Part shown: piece by piece, positions 9,195 through 18,984 of the stretch
Layout of the letters: the number at the start of each line of letters is the position of its first letter
How positions within the stretch are numbered: position 1 is the first letter of the stretch
Assembly: GCA_028821515.1 (NCBI GenBank)
Contig: JAPPGA010000055.1
Coordinates: 1-64,000 of the forward strand
DNA length: 64,000 nucleotides
Reading direction: 5' to 3'
Origin: Gammaproteobacteria bacterium
GTDB lineage: Bacteria > Pseudomonadota > Gammaproteobacteria > Pseudomonadales > Azotimanducaceae
The notes under the pieces: model-generated
The model's input: the letters and a program-made list of their open reading frames with translations, nothing else
What the model was told of the DNA's origin: nothing
The model's database searches: none
Translations under genes and position numbers: made by a program

Positions 9195-10412
9195 ATGCTA
9201 AACGTTGACGCCGCTCTCGGGAAACTGCTCGACTCCGTGGAACCCGTCGACGGCAGTGAAGTCGTACCCGTTGCCGACGCCCTCGACCGCATTGCGGCGG
9301 ACGACATTGCGGCCCCCGTCGATCTGCCGCCGTTCGCCGCTTCCGCGATGGACGGATACGCGGTCGCTGCCGCGGGCTTCGCCGGCGAGCCGCCGCACGT
9401 CGTCGAACTGATCGGAGAGAGCCTCGCCGGGCATCCGTCGAGCGTCCGCGTCGCCGGGACGAACGCGGTGCGCATATTCACCGGGGCGACGATCCCCGAA
9501 GGGGCGGATGCCGTCGTCATCCAGGAAGATACACGCGTCGACCGCGGCGAAGTCGCGCTCCTCGCGACCCCCCGCCGGGGCGACAACGTCCGTCCGCGCG
9601 GGCACGATGTCGTTCGCGGCAGCCCTATTGCGCGCAAGGGTGACCGGCTCGATGCCTACCGGCTGAGCTGGCTGACGGCATGCGGTATCGACCACGTCGA
9701 GGTCCGGCGGCGCGTGAAGGTCACGGTCTTTTCCACGGGCGACGAACTGATGGATACAGGCAAGCCCCTGGGACCCGGCCAGATCTACGACTCCAACCGT
9801 TTTGCCCTGGCGCGGCTCATGTTGGACCAGCCCGTCGATCTCACCGACCTCGGCTGCCTGCCGGACTCGCGAGATGCTATCCGCGCCGCGCTCGAGCAGG
9901 CCGCCGGCAATGCCGACATGGTACTCACGAGCGGCGGCGTTTCCGTCGGCGACGCGGACTATGTCCGCGACATCGTCGAGGAGATCGGCCGCCTCGAGTT
10001 CTACCGGATCGCGCTGAAACCCGGCAAGCCGCTCGCGGTCGGAAAGATCGGCGACGCAGATTTTTTCGGACTGCCCGGCAATCCCATCTCCACCATCGTG
10101 ACGTTCCTGCTGTTCGTGATCCCGGCCCTCGCCGTTCGCTCGGGCGGCCGCCACGTCCCGCCGCTCGAGTTCCACGCGGTGCTCGGCGAGAACATCGGGC
10201 ACTCAGCCGGGCGGCGCGAATACCAGCGGGGGATCGCAGAGAATGCTGATGGCGGGCTCATCGTCCGGTCCACTGGCGATCAGAGTTCCAATCGACTCTC
10301 CACCTTCGACGGGGCCAACTGCCTGATCCGCGTACCGGAGGAGCGCGGTGACCTGGCTGCCGGAGAGACCGTCTCGATCGTCCTGCTGCGCGACCGCGGT
10401 CGCCTGTTCTGA
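9195..10412 (+). CDS. moeA: Molybdopterin molybdenumtransferase MoeA
   Basis: Inserts molybdate into adenylylated molybdopterin in molybdenum cofactor synthesis. The ATG at 9195 gives 405 residues, the usual length. MoeA N-terminal features are AALDRIAADDIAAP-like start segments and PPFAASAMDGYAV (about residues 45-57). The central MoCF/MogA-like domain has VFSTGDEL, GQIYDSN and the GGVSVGDADYV loop. The GLPGNPIST segment is in the C-terminal part, followed by a domain IV beta-barrel. It indicates that the cell makes molybdoenzymes, although none is coded in this window. It is divergent from tsaB and convergent with adk. Confidence 0.95.
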   Translation: MLNVDAALGKLLDSVEPVDGSEVVPVADALDRIAADDIAAPVDLPPFAASAMDGYAVAAAGFAGEPPHVVELIGESLAGHPSSVRVAGTNAVRIFTGATIPEGADAVVIQEDTRVDRGEVALLATPRRGDNVRPRGHDVVRGSPIARKGDRLDAYRLSWLTACGIDHVEVRRRVKVTVFSTGDELMDTGKPLGPGQIYDSNRFALARLMLDQPVDLTDLGCLPDSRDAIRAALEQAAGNADMVLTSGGVSVGDADYVRDIVEEIGRLEFYRIALKPGKPLAVGKIGDADFFGLPGNPISTIVTFLLFVIPALAVRSGGRHVPPLEFHAVLGENIGHSAGRREYQRGIAENADGGLIVRSTGDQSSNRLSTFDGANCLIRVPEERGDLAAGETVSIVLLRDRGRLF

Positions 10413-10465
10413 CCCGCTGACCTGGCCGGTCCGGCAGTTCAACCGGACGGGATCACCGCCGCGAG

Positions 10466-11113
10466 TCAATCACCCAGCGCTTTCAGGACATCCTGCATGA
10501 CGGCATCGACATCGCCGACGCCGTTGACGGCCCGGTATTCGAGGGGTGCCCTGCGCGATAGCTCCGTGTAGAAACGGATCAGCGGCTGGGTCTGGCGCCG
10601 GTACACTTCCAGGCGGTCGCGCACCGTCTCCTCCCGGTCATCCTCCCTCTGCGTCAGGGGCTCTCCGGTTTCGTTGTCCCGGTCCGGGACCCTGGGAGGA
10701 TTGAACAACACGTGGTATACACGGCCGCTCTGCTCGTGCACCCGACGGCCCGTGATTCGCCGCACCACCTCATCGTCGTCCACCTGGATCTCGATGACGC
10801 GGTCGATTTCGATGCCTGCCTCCAGGACCGCTTCGGCCTGGGGAATCGTGCGGGGGAAACCATCGAACAGGAAGCCCGCCTCGCAGTCGGGCTGCGCGAG
10901 CCGCTCCTTGACCAGTCCGACCACGATCTCGTCCGAAACGAGTTCGCCGCGGGCCATGATCGATTCAGCCATCCGTCCCAGTGGCGTTCCCTCGGCCCTG
11001 GCCGACCGCAACATGTCGCCAGTCGAAACCTGGGGTATCCCGCAGGTCTGGCAGATGAAACGCGCCTGGGTGCCTTTCCCCGCCCCGGGCGGCCCCAGCA
11101 GGATCAGCCTCAT
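10466..11113 (-). CDS. adk: Adenylate kinase
   Basis: Catalyses ATP + AMP = 2 ADP in the cytoplasm. The N-terminal P-loop is [13 protein letters not shown]. The AMP-binding helix segment STGDMLRSA is followed by the [15 protein letters not shown] signature near residues 82-96. A long-type LID begins [19 protein letters not shown] without zinc cysteines, and the post-LID helix with the RLEVYRRQT arginines follows. Length 215 is typical of the long form. The start overlaps the stop of relA by four bases, an unusual neighbour pair for adk. A weak hairpin without T-run (gtccgg 10429-10434 / ccggac 10443-10448) separates it from convergent moeA. Confidence 0.97.
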   Translation of the reverse strand: MRLILLGPPGAGKGTQARFICQTCGIPQVSTGDMLRSARAEGTPLGRMAESIMARGELVSDEIVVGLVKERLAQPDCEAGFLFDGFPRTIPQAEAVLEAGIEIDRVIEIQVDDDEVVRRITGRRVHEQSGRVYHVLFNPPRVPDRDNETGEPLTQREDDREETVRDRLEVYRRQTQPLIRFYTELSRRAPLEYRAVNGVGDVDAVMQDVLKALGD

Positions 11114-13050
11114 GACCGGCGCACGTCGCGCACGCTCGGAATTCGCCGCAGCCGGTCCACTGCGCGGGCGAGCTGCAATATGTCCCGGACACGCATGCAG
11201 ATCGACACCGTTGCGTTCTCGCCAGCCGCATCGGCGCGTGCCACGGTGCTGACCACGTCGATGTGCATTGCCGCCAGCACGGACGTGATGTCACGCAGCA
11301 GCCCCTGGCGGTCATCACCCGCAATGAGAATCTCCTGGACCGACCCCGCTTCCCGTTCCGCCGCGGCCGGCAACAGCGAGAGTTGCCTGTCCGGCAAGCG
11401 CTCCCCGCCCATGAGGCGCACGAGATCGATAATCTGGCACTCGCCTACGCCCACTGCCCTCCATAGCTCGTTCTCCGAGGCATACCCGGCCTCCCGGGCC
11501 AGTTCGCCGGGGTCTGCCGCCAGGTCCAGGCGGCGGAACGTATCTTCCAGCAGCCCACGGCCAGCCGCGACGTTCGACTCGGCGATCTGATCGCGGAACC
11601 AGGATTGTATCTTCATTCTCGCGCGCGACGTCTTGACGAAGCCAAGTGCCGGGTTCAGCCATTCCCGACGCGGCTGTTCCGTCTCACCCGTGATGATCTC
11701 CACCTTCTGACCTGTGGCGAGCGGGGCGTTCAACGGCACGGGAATCCCGTCCGCCCGCGCGCCCACGCACCGGTGACCGATCTCCGTGTGCACCCGATAG
11801 GCGAAATCCACCGGCGTCGCACCCTGGGTCAGGTCCAGGACGTGTCCCTGCGGTGTAGCGACGTAGATCCTGTCGATCGACACCGGGTCCGCTTCCAGCT
11901 CCGAGAGGTCCGCAAGCTCCGCCACGTCGTCGTGCCACTCCAGCACCCGGCGAAGCCAGCTCATCTTGTCCGAATGCAATGACTCACGCCGTTCGTCCTT
12001 GTATACCCAGTGCGCGCAGAGACCGATTTCGGCCTGCCTGTGCATTTCCCTGGAACGAATCTGCACCTCCAGCACTCTCCCCTCCGGCCCCATGACCGCC
12101 GTGTGGATCGACTGGTAGCCGTTGTCCTTGGGGCTGGCCACGTAGTCATCGAACTCGCTCCCGATGTGCGGCCACGCGGTATGGACGACGCCGAGCGCCC
12201 CGTAGCATCGCTGCACGTCATCAACGATCACGCGCACCGCCTCCATGTCGTATACCTGCGAGAGATCGACGGCCTTGCGGCGCATCTTGCGCCAGATGCT
12301 ATAGATGTGCTTCGCGCGGCCGATGACCTCCGCATCGATTCCGGCGTCGGCGAGGCGGCTCTTGAGTTCCGCCACGATCTCGCCCACGCGCCGCTCGCGT
12401 TCGTGGCGGCGGGCGTCGAGAGAGGTAGCGATCCGCTTGTACTCCCCCGGATGCAGATGCCGGAACGCAAGGTCCTCGAGTGCCCACTTGATTTGCCAGA
12501 CGCCAAGCCGGCCGGCGAGCGGGGCGAATATCCTTAGCGCTTCCCGCGCAAGCCGGCGGACGGTTTCCTCATCCATCGACTTCGCCATGCGCAGGGCGAT
12601 CACGCGTTCCGCGAGCTTGATGACGGCGACGCGCGGATCGTCGATCAGCGCCACCAGCAGATTCCGCACGTTGTCTACCTGGTTGCGCGCCTCGTTTCCG
12701 AGCATCGGCAGATTGGAGAGCTGGTATTCGCTCGTCGATGCCATGCGCAACATTGCATCCACCAGGTTTGCGACACCGGTGCCGAGCGTCTCCTGGAGCG
12801 AATCGGGGGATAACGGATGCGTGCGGGCCGTCTCGTATACGAGCCCGGTGGCCACGGCATCCGCATCGAGTTCAAGGTCGACAAGCAGCTGCGCCAGGTC
12901 GAATCCGAACTCCCGGCAGCCCTCGTCCGGGATCAGTTCCGTCGCGGCGTGGATCTTTTGCCTGTCGCACTCGTCGAGTCCCTCCTTCCAGGCATCCAGA
13001 TCAACGCGGCCGGCATCCTGCTGCGGAAGATCGAGCCTGATCTGGACCAT
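11110..13050 (-). CDS. relA: RelA-type (p)ppGpp synthetase
   Basis: Ribosome-associated alarmone synthetase of the stringent response. Domains in order: a degenerate N-terminal HD region, where the hydrolase motif is replaced by [11 protein letters not shown] (about residue 67), so hydrolysis is unlikely; the synthetase domain with [12 protein letters not shown] and [20 protein letters not shown] (about residues 300-325); a TGS domain starting [20 protein letters not shown] (about 395); and a C-terminal ACT domain with [19 protein letters not shown]. At 646 residues it is shorter than E. coli RelA (744). The pattern is that of gammaproteobacterial RelA rather than SpoT. A separate hydrolase must exist elsewhere. 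It heads a two-gene unit with adk. Confidence 0.93.
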   Translation of the reverse strand: MVQIRLDLPQQDAGRVDLDAWKEGLDECDRQKIHAATELIPDEGCREFGFDLAQLLVDLELDADAVATGLVYETARTHPLSPDSLQETLGTGVANLVDAMLRMASTSEYQLSNLPMLGNEARNQVDNVRNLLVALIDDPRVAVIKLAERVIALRMAKSMDEETVRRLAREALRIFAPLAGRLGVWQIKWALEDLAFRHLHPGEYKRIATSLDARRHERERRVGEIVAELKSRLADAGIDAEVIGRAKHIYSIWRKMRRKAVDLSQVYDMEAVRVIVDDVQRCYGALGVVHTAWPHIGSEFDDYVASPKDNGYQSIHTAVMGPEGRVLEVQIRSREMHRQAEIGLCAHWVYKDERRESLHSDKMSWLRRVLEWHDDVAELADLSELEADPVSIDRIYVATPQGHVLDLTQGATPVDFAYRVHTEIGHRCVGARADGIPVPLNAPLATGQKVEIITGETEQPRREWLNPALGFVKTSRARMKIQSWFRDQIAESNVAAGRGLLEDTFRRLDLAADPGELAREAGYASENELWRAVGVGECQIIDLVRLMGGERLPDRQLSLLPAAAEREAGSVQEILIAGDDRQGLLRDITSVLAAMHIDVVSTVARADAAGENATVSICMRVRDILQLARAVDRLRRIPSVRDVRRS

Positions 13051-13140
13051 CGAGGGGGGATTCTCTCGTCAATGCCGCCGTGCGCGGCCGAACCGTTTCA
13101 ACATACCAAAATGGCGCCGATTGTTCTCGCGACGGGCGCG

Positions 13141-13833
13141 TCAGCCCCTGCGGAACAGCTCCCTTGAGGCCAGCGGACGAAGACCGAGGTGGGGCTGGAG
13201 CGCCACCCTCAGAATCGCCTTTGCCGCGCGGCGCACCTCCCTGGATTCGTAGCGGTCGTTCGCGATTTCTCTCAGCACCCAGCCCGGAAAAGTGTTCTCG
13301 CCGGCCGCACCGGCACGCCGGAACCCCTCCCCCTCGGCGAAGGCGTAGGCACCATCGTCCGACACCTCCCTGCCGGAAACACTCTCGATGTCAAAGGTCG
13401 GCGCGTAGCCGAGCTCGAACAACAGCCGCTTTTCGAACACCCTGAGCGGTGGCTCGAGGTCATCTTCCGACTCGAGCAGTCCCAACGTCTTCTCGTAGGC
13501 CCCGAACAGGTTCGGCACCGCCTCGGCCGGGCGCAGCGATCGGACCAGGAGTTCATTGACGTACATCCCCGAGAAGAGCGCGCGCCCCGAGAGCCGCCAA
13601 CGCCGGACCACTTCACGTCCGGTCACCGTAACCAGCGATCCAGCGCCCCGCCACCCGATCTCCATCAGGCAGAAGACCTCGATCGGCTGCGGGCGGCGAC
13701 CGCCGCGCACGCCCCGCGCCACGCCCGCGACGCGCCCGTGCTCCAGCGTCAGCAGCTCGACGATCGCGCTGCTCTCCCGGTATGCCCGGGCGTGCAGCAG
13801 GTAAGCGGGCTGACGGAGAACGGTGACCTTCAC
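13141..13833 (-). CDS. recO: DNA repair protein RecO
   Basis: Recombination mediator acting with RecR to load RecA on SSB-coated single-stranded DNA. The 230-residue protein begins with the OB-fold strand pattern RQPAYLLHARAYRESSAIVELLT and ARGVRGGRR typical of RecO. The C-terminal helical part contains FEKRLLFELGYAP. The zinc cysteines found in some RecO proteins are absent, as in E. coli. The GTG start overlaps the era stop (GTGA), continuing the lepA-rnc-era-recO operon. pdxJ, which often follows recO, is not here; relA is the next gene on this strand. Confidence 0.93.
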   Translation of the reverse strand: MKVTVLRQPAYLLHARAYRESSAIVELLTLEHGRVAGVARGVRGGRRPQPIEVFCLMEIGWRGAGSLVTVTGREVVRRWRLSGRALFSGMYVNELLVRSLRPAEAVPNLFGAYEKTLGLLESEDDLEPPLRVFEKRLLFELGYAPTFDIESVSGREVSDDGAYAFAEGEGFRRAGAAGENTFPGWVLREIANDRYESREVRRAAKAILRVALQPHLGLRPLASRELFRRG

Positions 13834-14717
13834 CGGTAACCGAGCGTCGCGAGTACGCGCGCGTCATCGGTCCAACCACGCCGGACCTTCACCCAGAGCC
13901 GCAACATGACCTGTTGGCCAAGCAGTGCCTCGATGTCCGCGCGGGCGTCCTGGCCGATGGATTTCAGACGGGACCCGCCGCGTCCGATCACGATGCCCTT
14001 CTGGCTCGCACGCTCGACGTAGATCACGGCATCGACTTCGGCCAGGTGCGGCTTGGCCGCGAAACGCTCGACGGCGACCGTCACGCGGTGGGGAATCTCC
14101 GCGCCCAGGCGCCGAGTTATCTTTTCGCGCACGATCTCGGCGAGGAAGAACTCCGTCGGTCGATCCGTCACATCCCCTTCGGCGAACAGGTGCTGCCCCT
14201 CGGGCAGGAGGCTGGATGCCTCCGCCCAGAGCGCATCCAGTCCCTCGCCCTTGAGCGCCGAGATCGGCACGATGGCCGTGAAATCGTACCGCCCGCGCGC
14301 GTCATCGATCATCGGCAGCAAGGCACGCCGGTCCCGCAGGCGGTCGATCTTGTTGATCGCGCAAATGCACTCACACCGCGCGTCGGCGACACGCCGCAGC
14401 GCAAGCTCGTCCTCCGCGGTCCACCGCCGCGCCTCCGTCAACAGCACCACCGCATCGGACTCGCGGATCGCGCTGGCCGCCTGGCCCGCCATGTAGCGGT
14501 TCATGGCTCGCCGGTTTGGCCGGTGAATGCCCGGGGTATCGAGAAATATAATCTGCGTTTTGGCCCGAGTGTCGACACCCAGCAGATTGTGCCGCGTCGT
14601 CTGGGGCTTGCGGGCCGTGATGCTGAGCTTTCGCCCCAGCAGGTGATTGAGCAGCGTCGACTTGCCGACATTCGGCCGGCCGGCCAATGCCACGAATCCG
14701 CACCGCGACACGGTCAT
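13830..14717 (-). CDS. era: GTPase Era
   Basis: Essential small GTPase that binds the 3' end of 16S rRNA during 30S maturation. G1 is GRPNVGKSTLLNHLLG (residues 13-28), G3 is DTPG in IIFLDTPGIHRPN, and G4 is NKID in CICAINKIDRL. The C-terminal KH domain has the GxxG loop in VIGRGGSRLKSIG. Length 295 is standard. It is coupled to rnc upstream (ATGA) and recO downstream (GTGA), the usual gammaproteobacterial order. Confidence 0.96.
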   Translation of the reverse strand: MTVSRCGFVALAGRPNVGKSTLLNHLLGRKLSITARKPQTTRHNLLGVDTRAKTQIIFLDTPGIHRPNRRAMNRYMAGQAASAIRESDAVVLLTEARRWTAEDELALRRVADARCECICAINKIDRLRDRRALLPMIDDARGRYDFTAIVPISALKGEGLDALWAEASSLLPEGQHLFAEGDVTDRPTEFFLAEIVREKITRRLGAEIPHRVTVAVERFAAKPHLAEVDAVIYVERASQKGIVIGRGGSRLKSIGQDARADIEALLGQQVMLRLWVKVRRGWTDDARVLATLGYR

Positions 14718-15406
14718 ACCGCCTGCCTGAACTGCTCGAGCAGTTCCAGGGCAGCCCTCATCTCCGCTTCCTTGCGGGAGCCCCCTGTTCCGGTGCTTTC
14801 GAGGTCGAGCTCATCGACACTGCAACGCACCACGAACCTCGGCGCATGATCGGCCCCTTCGACACGTATCACGTCGTATCGCGGCAGCGCCATGCGACGG
14901 CCCTGGGCCAGTTCCTGCAACTGGCTCTTCGCATCCTTGCCGGCACCGCGGCCGGAGCCTCGAAGCCGATCGCGGAACAGCCGGTTCACAACCACCGCGG
15001 CGGCTTCGACACCCCCGTCCACCGTCACGGCGCCCAGCACGGCCTCGAGCACATCGGCAAGCAGCGACGGCTGGTTGTGGAGGCCGCGGCCTCGCTCCCC
15101 GGACCCCAACCGCAGGTGGGCGCCCATACCGATCTCGAGGGCGACCTCCGACAGCGTCTCCTTCCTGATCAGGCTGACGCGCATCAGCGTCAATTCCTGC
15201 TCGCTGGCATCGGGATGCATGTCGAACAGGCGTTTCGCCACCACGTAGCCGAGCACCGCATCACCGAGAAATTCCAGGCGTTCGTAGTTGTCCGCGCCGC
15301 CGCTCCGGTGCGTAAGCGCCTGCACGAGCAGGCCGCGATCGGAGAAGGTGTGTCCCAAGGCGGTCTCGAGCCGTTCGGCGAGCCGGTCAGCGATGCCGTC
15401 GCCCAT
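14714..15406 (-). CDS. rnc: Ribonuclease III
   Basis: Double-strand-specific endoribonuclease for rRNA and mRNA processing. The RNase III signature is present as ERLEFLGDAVLGYVVAKRLF (about residues 41-60), with the second acidic cluster in LLADVLEAVLGAV near 115. A C-terminal dsRNA-binding domain covers about 155-225, with DAKSQLQELAQG at its start and GGSRKEAEMRAALELLEQ at its end. Length 230 is typical. It lies three bases after lepA; the lepB gene normally found between them is absent. Confidence 0.96.
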   Translation of the reverse strand: MGDGIADRLAERLETALGHTFSDRGLLVQALTHRSGGADNYERLEFLGDAVLGYVVAKRLFDMHPDASEQELTLMRVSLIRKETLSEVALEIGMGAHLRLGSGERGRGLHNQPSLLADVLEAVLGAVTVDGGVEAAAVVVNRLFRDRLRGSGRGAGKDAKSQLQELAQGRRMALPRYDVIRVEGADHAPRFVVRCSVDELDLESTGTGGSRKEAEMRAALELLEQFRQAV

Positions 15407-15409
15407 GAA

Positions 15410-17236
15410 TCAGCGATCCACCTTGAGTACCGCGAAGAATGCTTCCTGGGGGATGTCCACGCTGCCGAGTTGTTTCATCCGTCTTTTGCCCGCGCGCTGT
15501 TTTTCCAGCAGCTTCCGCTTTCGCGTGACGTCGCCGCCGTAGCACTTCGCTGTAACGTTCTTGCGCAGCGCCTTGACGTTGACCCTGCCGATGACCTGGT
15601 TGCCGATCGCCGCCTGGATTCCGACATCGAACATCTGGCGAGGGATCAACTCCTTCATCTTGCGAATGAGATCCCGCCCGCGCGTCTCGGCCTGTTCCCT
15701 GTGCACGATCACCGCCAGCGCGTCTATCCGGTCACCGTTGATAAGCACATCGAGCTTCACCAGCGGCGCCGCTTCGAAACGCACGAAGCTGTAGTCGAGC
15801 GACGCGAAACCGCGGCTCACGGACTTCAGGCGATCAAAGAAATCCATCACGACTTCGGAAAGGGGCAATTCGTAGGTGAGGGCGACCTGGCCGGCGGAGA
15901 ACTGGGAATCCCGCTGCACGCCCCGCCGCGAAATGCAGAGATTTATGACGTTGCCGAGATAGGCCTGCGGGACCAGTATGTGCGCCTGGGCGATAGGTTC
16001 CCGCAGTTCGGCAATCTGCGTCGGTTCAGGCAGACGCGAGGGGTTGTCAACCTCGACGGTCTGGCCGTCCTTCGTGGCCACCTGGTAGATCACGGTGGGC
16101 GCCGACGTGACGAGATCAAGGTCGTATTCCCGTTCCAGCCGCTCCTGCACGATTTCCATGTGCAGCATTCCGAGGAATCCGCAGCGAAAGCCGAAGCCGA
16201 GCGCGTCGGACGTCTCGGGCTCAAAGAAAAGCGCCGCGTCGTTCAGCGTCAGCTTTGCCAACGCATCTCGAAAGTTCTCGAAATCGTCGGAGGAGGTGGG
16301 GAACATCCCCGCAAAGACCTGGGGTTTGGCCCGTTCGAAACCTGGCAAAGCCGCCACGTCCGGGGCGCTGGCGGTCACCAGGGTGTCGCCCACCGGCGCC
16401 CCCTGGATCTGCTTGATGCCCGCCACAACGTAGCCGACCTCGCCCGCCGACAGGGTCTCGCAGCTCTCGCGCTTTGGCGTGAAGCGGCCCACATCGTCGA
16501 CCACGTGCATGCGGCCCACCGACTTCGCCAGGATCCGGTCGCCTTTCGCGACGGAACCCTGCACGACGCGCACCAGCGACACCACGCCCAGATAGTTATC
16601 GAACCAGGAGTCGACGATCAGCGCCTGCAATGGCGCGGCGGGATCACCTTCGGGCGCCGGGATGTCGGAGACAAGCCGCTCCAGCAGGGCTTCCACGCCG
16701 CTGCCGGTCTTCGCGCTCACCAGCATGGCATCCGCGGCGTCCAGGCCGATGATGTTCTCGATCTCTCCACGCACCTGGTCGGGATCCGCTTGCGGCAGGT
16801 CGACCTTGTTAAGCACCGGCAGCACTTCGACCCCCTGGTCGATGGCCGTGTAGCAGTTGGCGACGGACTGCGCCTCGACGCCCTGGGCGGCGTCTACCAC
16901 CAGCAAGGCGCCTTCGCACGCGGCAAGCGAGCGCGACACCTCGTAGCTGAAATCGACATGGCCGGGAGTATCGATGAAGTTGAGCTGGTAGGACCTGCCG
17001 TCGGGCGCGGCATACCGCAGCGTCACGCTCTGTGCCTTGATCGTGATTCCCCGCTCGCGCTCCAGGTCCATCGAGTCCAGGACCTGCTCGGCCATTTCCC
17101 GCTCGGACAAGCCCCCGCAGAGCTGTATCAACCTGTCGGAAAGCGTCGACTTGCCGTGGTCGATGTGCGCGATGATGGAGAAATTTCGGATATGGTCGAT
17201 GACCGGCAAGGCACTGGTTCCCGGCTGGGCCGTCAT
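15410..17236 (-). CDS. lepA: Elongation factor 4 (LepA)
   Basis: Ribosome-bound GTPase related to EF-G that acts on stalled or back-translocating ribosomes and in initiation or biogenesis. G1 is [14 protein letters not shown], the switch region includes [11 protein letters not shown]3 is DTPGHVDF and G4 is NKVDLP. The LepA-specific C-terminal domain begins near residue 490 and includes the KKMKELIP-like and [20 protein letters not shown] segments. Length 608 is about ten more than E. coli. It sits downstream of rpoE-rseABC and directly upstream of rnc in a probable long transcript. Confidence 0.97.
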   Translation of the reverse strand: MTAQPGTSALPVIDHIRNFSIIAHIDHGKSTLSDRLIQLCGGLSEREMAEQVLDSMDLERERGITIKAQSVTLRYAAPDGRSYQLNFIDTPGHVDFSYEVSRSLAACEGALLVVDAAQGVEAQSVANCYTAIDQGVEVLPVLNKVDLPQADPDQVRGEIENIIGLDAADAMLVSAKTGSGVEALLERLVSDIPAPEGDPAAPLQALIVDSWFDNYLGVVSLVRVVQGSVAKGDRILAKSVGRMHVVDDVGRFTPKRESCETLSAGEVGYVVAGIKQIQGAPVGDTLVTASAPDVAALPGFERAKPQVFAGMFPTSSDDFENFRDALAKLTLNDAALFFEPETSDALGFGFRCGFLGMLHMEIVQERLEREYDLDLVTSAPTVIYQVATKDGQTVEVDNPSRLPEPTQIAELREPIAQAHILVPQAYLGNVINLCISRRGVQRDSQFSAGQVALTYELPLSEVVMDFFDRLKSVSRGFASLDYSFVRFEAAPLVKLDVLINGDRIDALAVIVHREQAETRGRDLIRKMKELIPRQMFDVGIQAAIGNQVIGRVNVKALRKNVTAKCYGGDVTRKRKLLEKQRAGKRRMKQLGSVDIPQEAFFAVLKVDR

Positions 17237-17254
17237 GCAGAACGCGGTCGGATT

Positions 17255-17740
17255 TTACCCCTTCTCCCTCGTAGCAGCACGATCATCACGTGTGTGGTCG
17301 TCCTCACGGCCAGGAATTCCTGCCAGGATAGGACCCACCCGGTCGTCCAGTCCCGATCGGCGCGCGATGACGAGTGCAAGGGCGGCACCCCCGGTCAGCC
17401 CTGCGGCAGCACCCGCAAGCGCCGCGCTCCAGACCACCTGTGCCGCGGCCGCGGCCACCAGCATGAGTCCCAGGGGGAGGCCGAACACCACGGCCGACGC
17501 GACCGCTACGCCAACGCGGGACACGCCGACAAGAACACAATCGCCGCACGCCAGTCCCGCGGCCTCCAGTTCGACCTCGCGCACAAACGCGAACCCGACC
17601 CCGCAGCGCCGCCGTTGGTCACCGCTGCCCCGAGGGCCAGTTTCCTGGTTTGCCGGGCATGCCGCGCAGTAGTCACGCCGGAGCGCCACCCGGCATGTCC
17701 GCCCACCAACCGCAACCACCGTTCCGCTGCGCAGGATCAG
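17255..17740 (-). CDS. rseC: SoxR-reducing/RseC-family membrane protein, start uncertain
   Basis: Inner-membrane protein of the RseC/MucC family, encoded with RpoE regulators. Conserved features: an N-terminal strand GTVVAVGGRTCRVAL, cysteines in YCAACPANQE and RRRCGVGF (family CxxC..C pattern), two hydrophobic segments at about residues 75-95 and 100-120 of this version, and a basic tail. The frame is open up to a TTG at 18013, but that start would overlap rseB by 65 bases and translate two copies of a repeat. There is no ATG, GTG or TTG between the repeat and the conserved first strand except a GTG inside it. A CTG at 17740 gives 161 residues, close to the 159 of E. coli, so I mark that start as the best fit; it is not proven. 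Confidence 0.7.
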   Translation of the reverse strand: MILRSGTVVAVGGRTCRVALRRDYCAACPANQETGPRGSGDQRRRCGVGFAFVREVELEAAGLACGDCVLVGVSRVGVAVASAVVFGLPLGLMLVAAAAAQVVWSAALAGAAAGLTGGAALALVIARRSGLDDRVGPILAGIPGREDDHTRDDRAATREKG

Positions 17741-17754
17741 CCGGCCGGGCTCAA

Positions 17755-17928
17755 GGGAGCCTTCAGCCGGGGGTGCTTCCCCGACCGCTGACGCGTTAGG
17801 AACTGCCGGAGATTCCCCAGTCGCCAGAGGCGTACTGCCATGGGAGCCTTCAGCCGGGGGCGCTTCCCCGACCGCTGACGCGTTAGGAAGTGCCGGAGAT
17901 GCCCCCGTCGCCCGAGGCGTACTGCCAT
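17755..17928 (+). repeat. Two tandem 87-base palindromic repeat units
   Basis: Units at 17755-17841 and 17842-17928 are both exactly 87 bases and differ at five positions. Each carries cagccggggg...ttccccgaccgctg, whose arms cgggg and ccccg can form a hairpin. A short start of a third unit (gggag) follows at 17929. The pair fills most of the gap between the rseB stop (17949) and the conserved start of RseC. Because 87 is a multiple of three, it leaves the minus-strand frame open, encoding two 29-residue units that contain NASAVGEAPPAEGS. The same element, inverted and diverged, is at 1-143. Confidence 0.88.
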
Positions 17929-17948
17929 GGGAGTCTGCGCGAATCGAA

Positions 17949-18959
17949 TCAGTCCTGGTAGTAGACAGACATCGCAATCCGCCAGGCGGTCGTCGTCGGC
18001 ACCTCGCCAACAACCGTCACGAGGTGCGGATCCACCTTCGGCGGCCTAACCGTATGCGTCACCATGACTGTCGCCCCGTCGCGTGCAACCAGGCCTCCCG
18101 CATTGCCAGCGGGGGCCGATTCAACGAATACATGGAAGGCGGCCAGACCGTCGCTCCACATCATGGCGGTCACCGCCTCGCCGGATCCCCGCAAGTCGCA
18201 GATCTCAGCGTACGCCATTTCGAAACCATCGGGCACCCAACTAGCATGCCACTCTATTGGTGTCATTGGTATGGGCGTGGCGGGTATTTCGGCACTCTCG
18301 TCCGTCAGGGGGTCCCGGATCCAGCCTTCTCCAGGCTCCGGCTCTAGCGCCGACTCGGGTATGCCTTCTCCAACGACGAGCGAGGCGAACTGGAACTCTT
18401 CCAGGCTGTCGCCATCCGCGTCATGCAACTCCGAGCGGAGCAACAGTCCGGTATCCCGATCGAGCCACAATCGATGTCCGAACCGGTCCTCGTCCGAGGG
18501 ACGCAGCATGATATGCACGGCGCGGCGTCCGGCAATCCGGTGCTCGCCGTCGATGTGAATCCGGTAGTGTCTTTCCGCTGTCTTGAAACTGGGGGCTACG
18601 GCGCGTTCCCAGGGACTCACCGGAGCGCTGCGGCCCACGTCCAGCGTCTCGTCATTCGGAGGGACCATCCGAATGACGTGACCGCCAATTCTAATCACCT
18701 CCCTGGGCGTGCCGTTCAGGTGGACCAGGCGTATCCGGGTCACGCCGTCGACATTGAGGTGCACGATCCTCAGCATGGAGGATCCTGAACCTCCCCGATA
18801 CATGAACACGCCGTCGTAGCCGAGTCGATGGAACGCCTGGTGCATGGCATCGAGCCACTGTTCGGGCGTTCTGTCCTGCGCAGTTTCCGTCTGCGCGTGC
18901 GAAGCGACCGCAGCAAACAGCCCGAAGAGAAAAGCAGCGCGAGTGGGTACACCCCGCAT
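17949..18959 (-). CDS. rseB: Sigma-E factor regulatory protein RseB/MucB
   Basis: Periplasmic protein that binds RseA and shields it from DegS, sensing lipoprotein or lipopolysaccharide stress. The ATG at 18959 gives 336 residues with a clear signal peptide, RAAFLFGLFAAVASHA. The N-terminal LolA-like domain includes DAMHQAFHRLGYDGVFMYRGG and the second domain HRLWLDRDTGLLLRSEL. The C-terminal domain contains LVARDGATVMVTHTV-like strands. Earlier in-frame starts (ATG 18992, TTG 19001) would overlap rseA and put extra residues before the signal peptide. It is followed by the repeat pair before rseC. Confidence 0.92.
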   Translation of the reverse strand: MRGVPTRAAFLFGLFAAVASHAQTETAQDRTPEQWLDAMHQAFHRLGYDGVFMYRGGSGSSMLRIVHLNVDGVTRIRLVHLNGTPREVIRIGGHVIRMVPPNDETLDVGRSAPVSPWERAVAPSFKTAERHYRIHIDGEHRIAGRRAVHIMLRPSDEDRFGHRLWLDRDTGLLLRSELHDADGDSLEEFQFASLVVGEGIPESALEPEPGEGWIRDPLTDESAEIPATPIPMTPIEWHASWVPDGFEMAYAEICDLRGSGEAVTAMMWSDGLAAFHVFVESAPAGNAGGLVARDGATVMVTHTVRPPKVDPHLVTVVGEVPTTTAWRIAMSVYYQD

Positions 18960-18984
18960 GAGATCAGGTCCGCGAGGCAGGGCG

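Noticed and set aside
10429-10448. Hairpin between moeA and adk as an intrinsic terminator
   Set aside because: The stem is only 6 bp with an 8-base loop and no T-run on either side.
14687-17791. A plus-strand open frame of more than 1000 codons
   Set aside because: It is antisense to rnc and lepA, which have full family motifs; high GC makes long antisense frames common.
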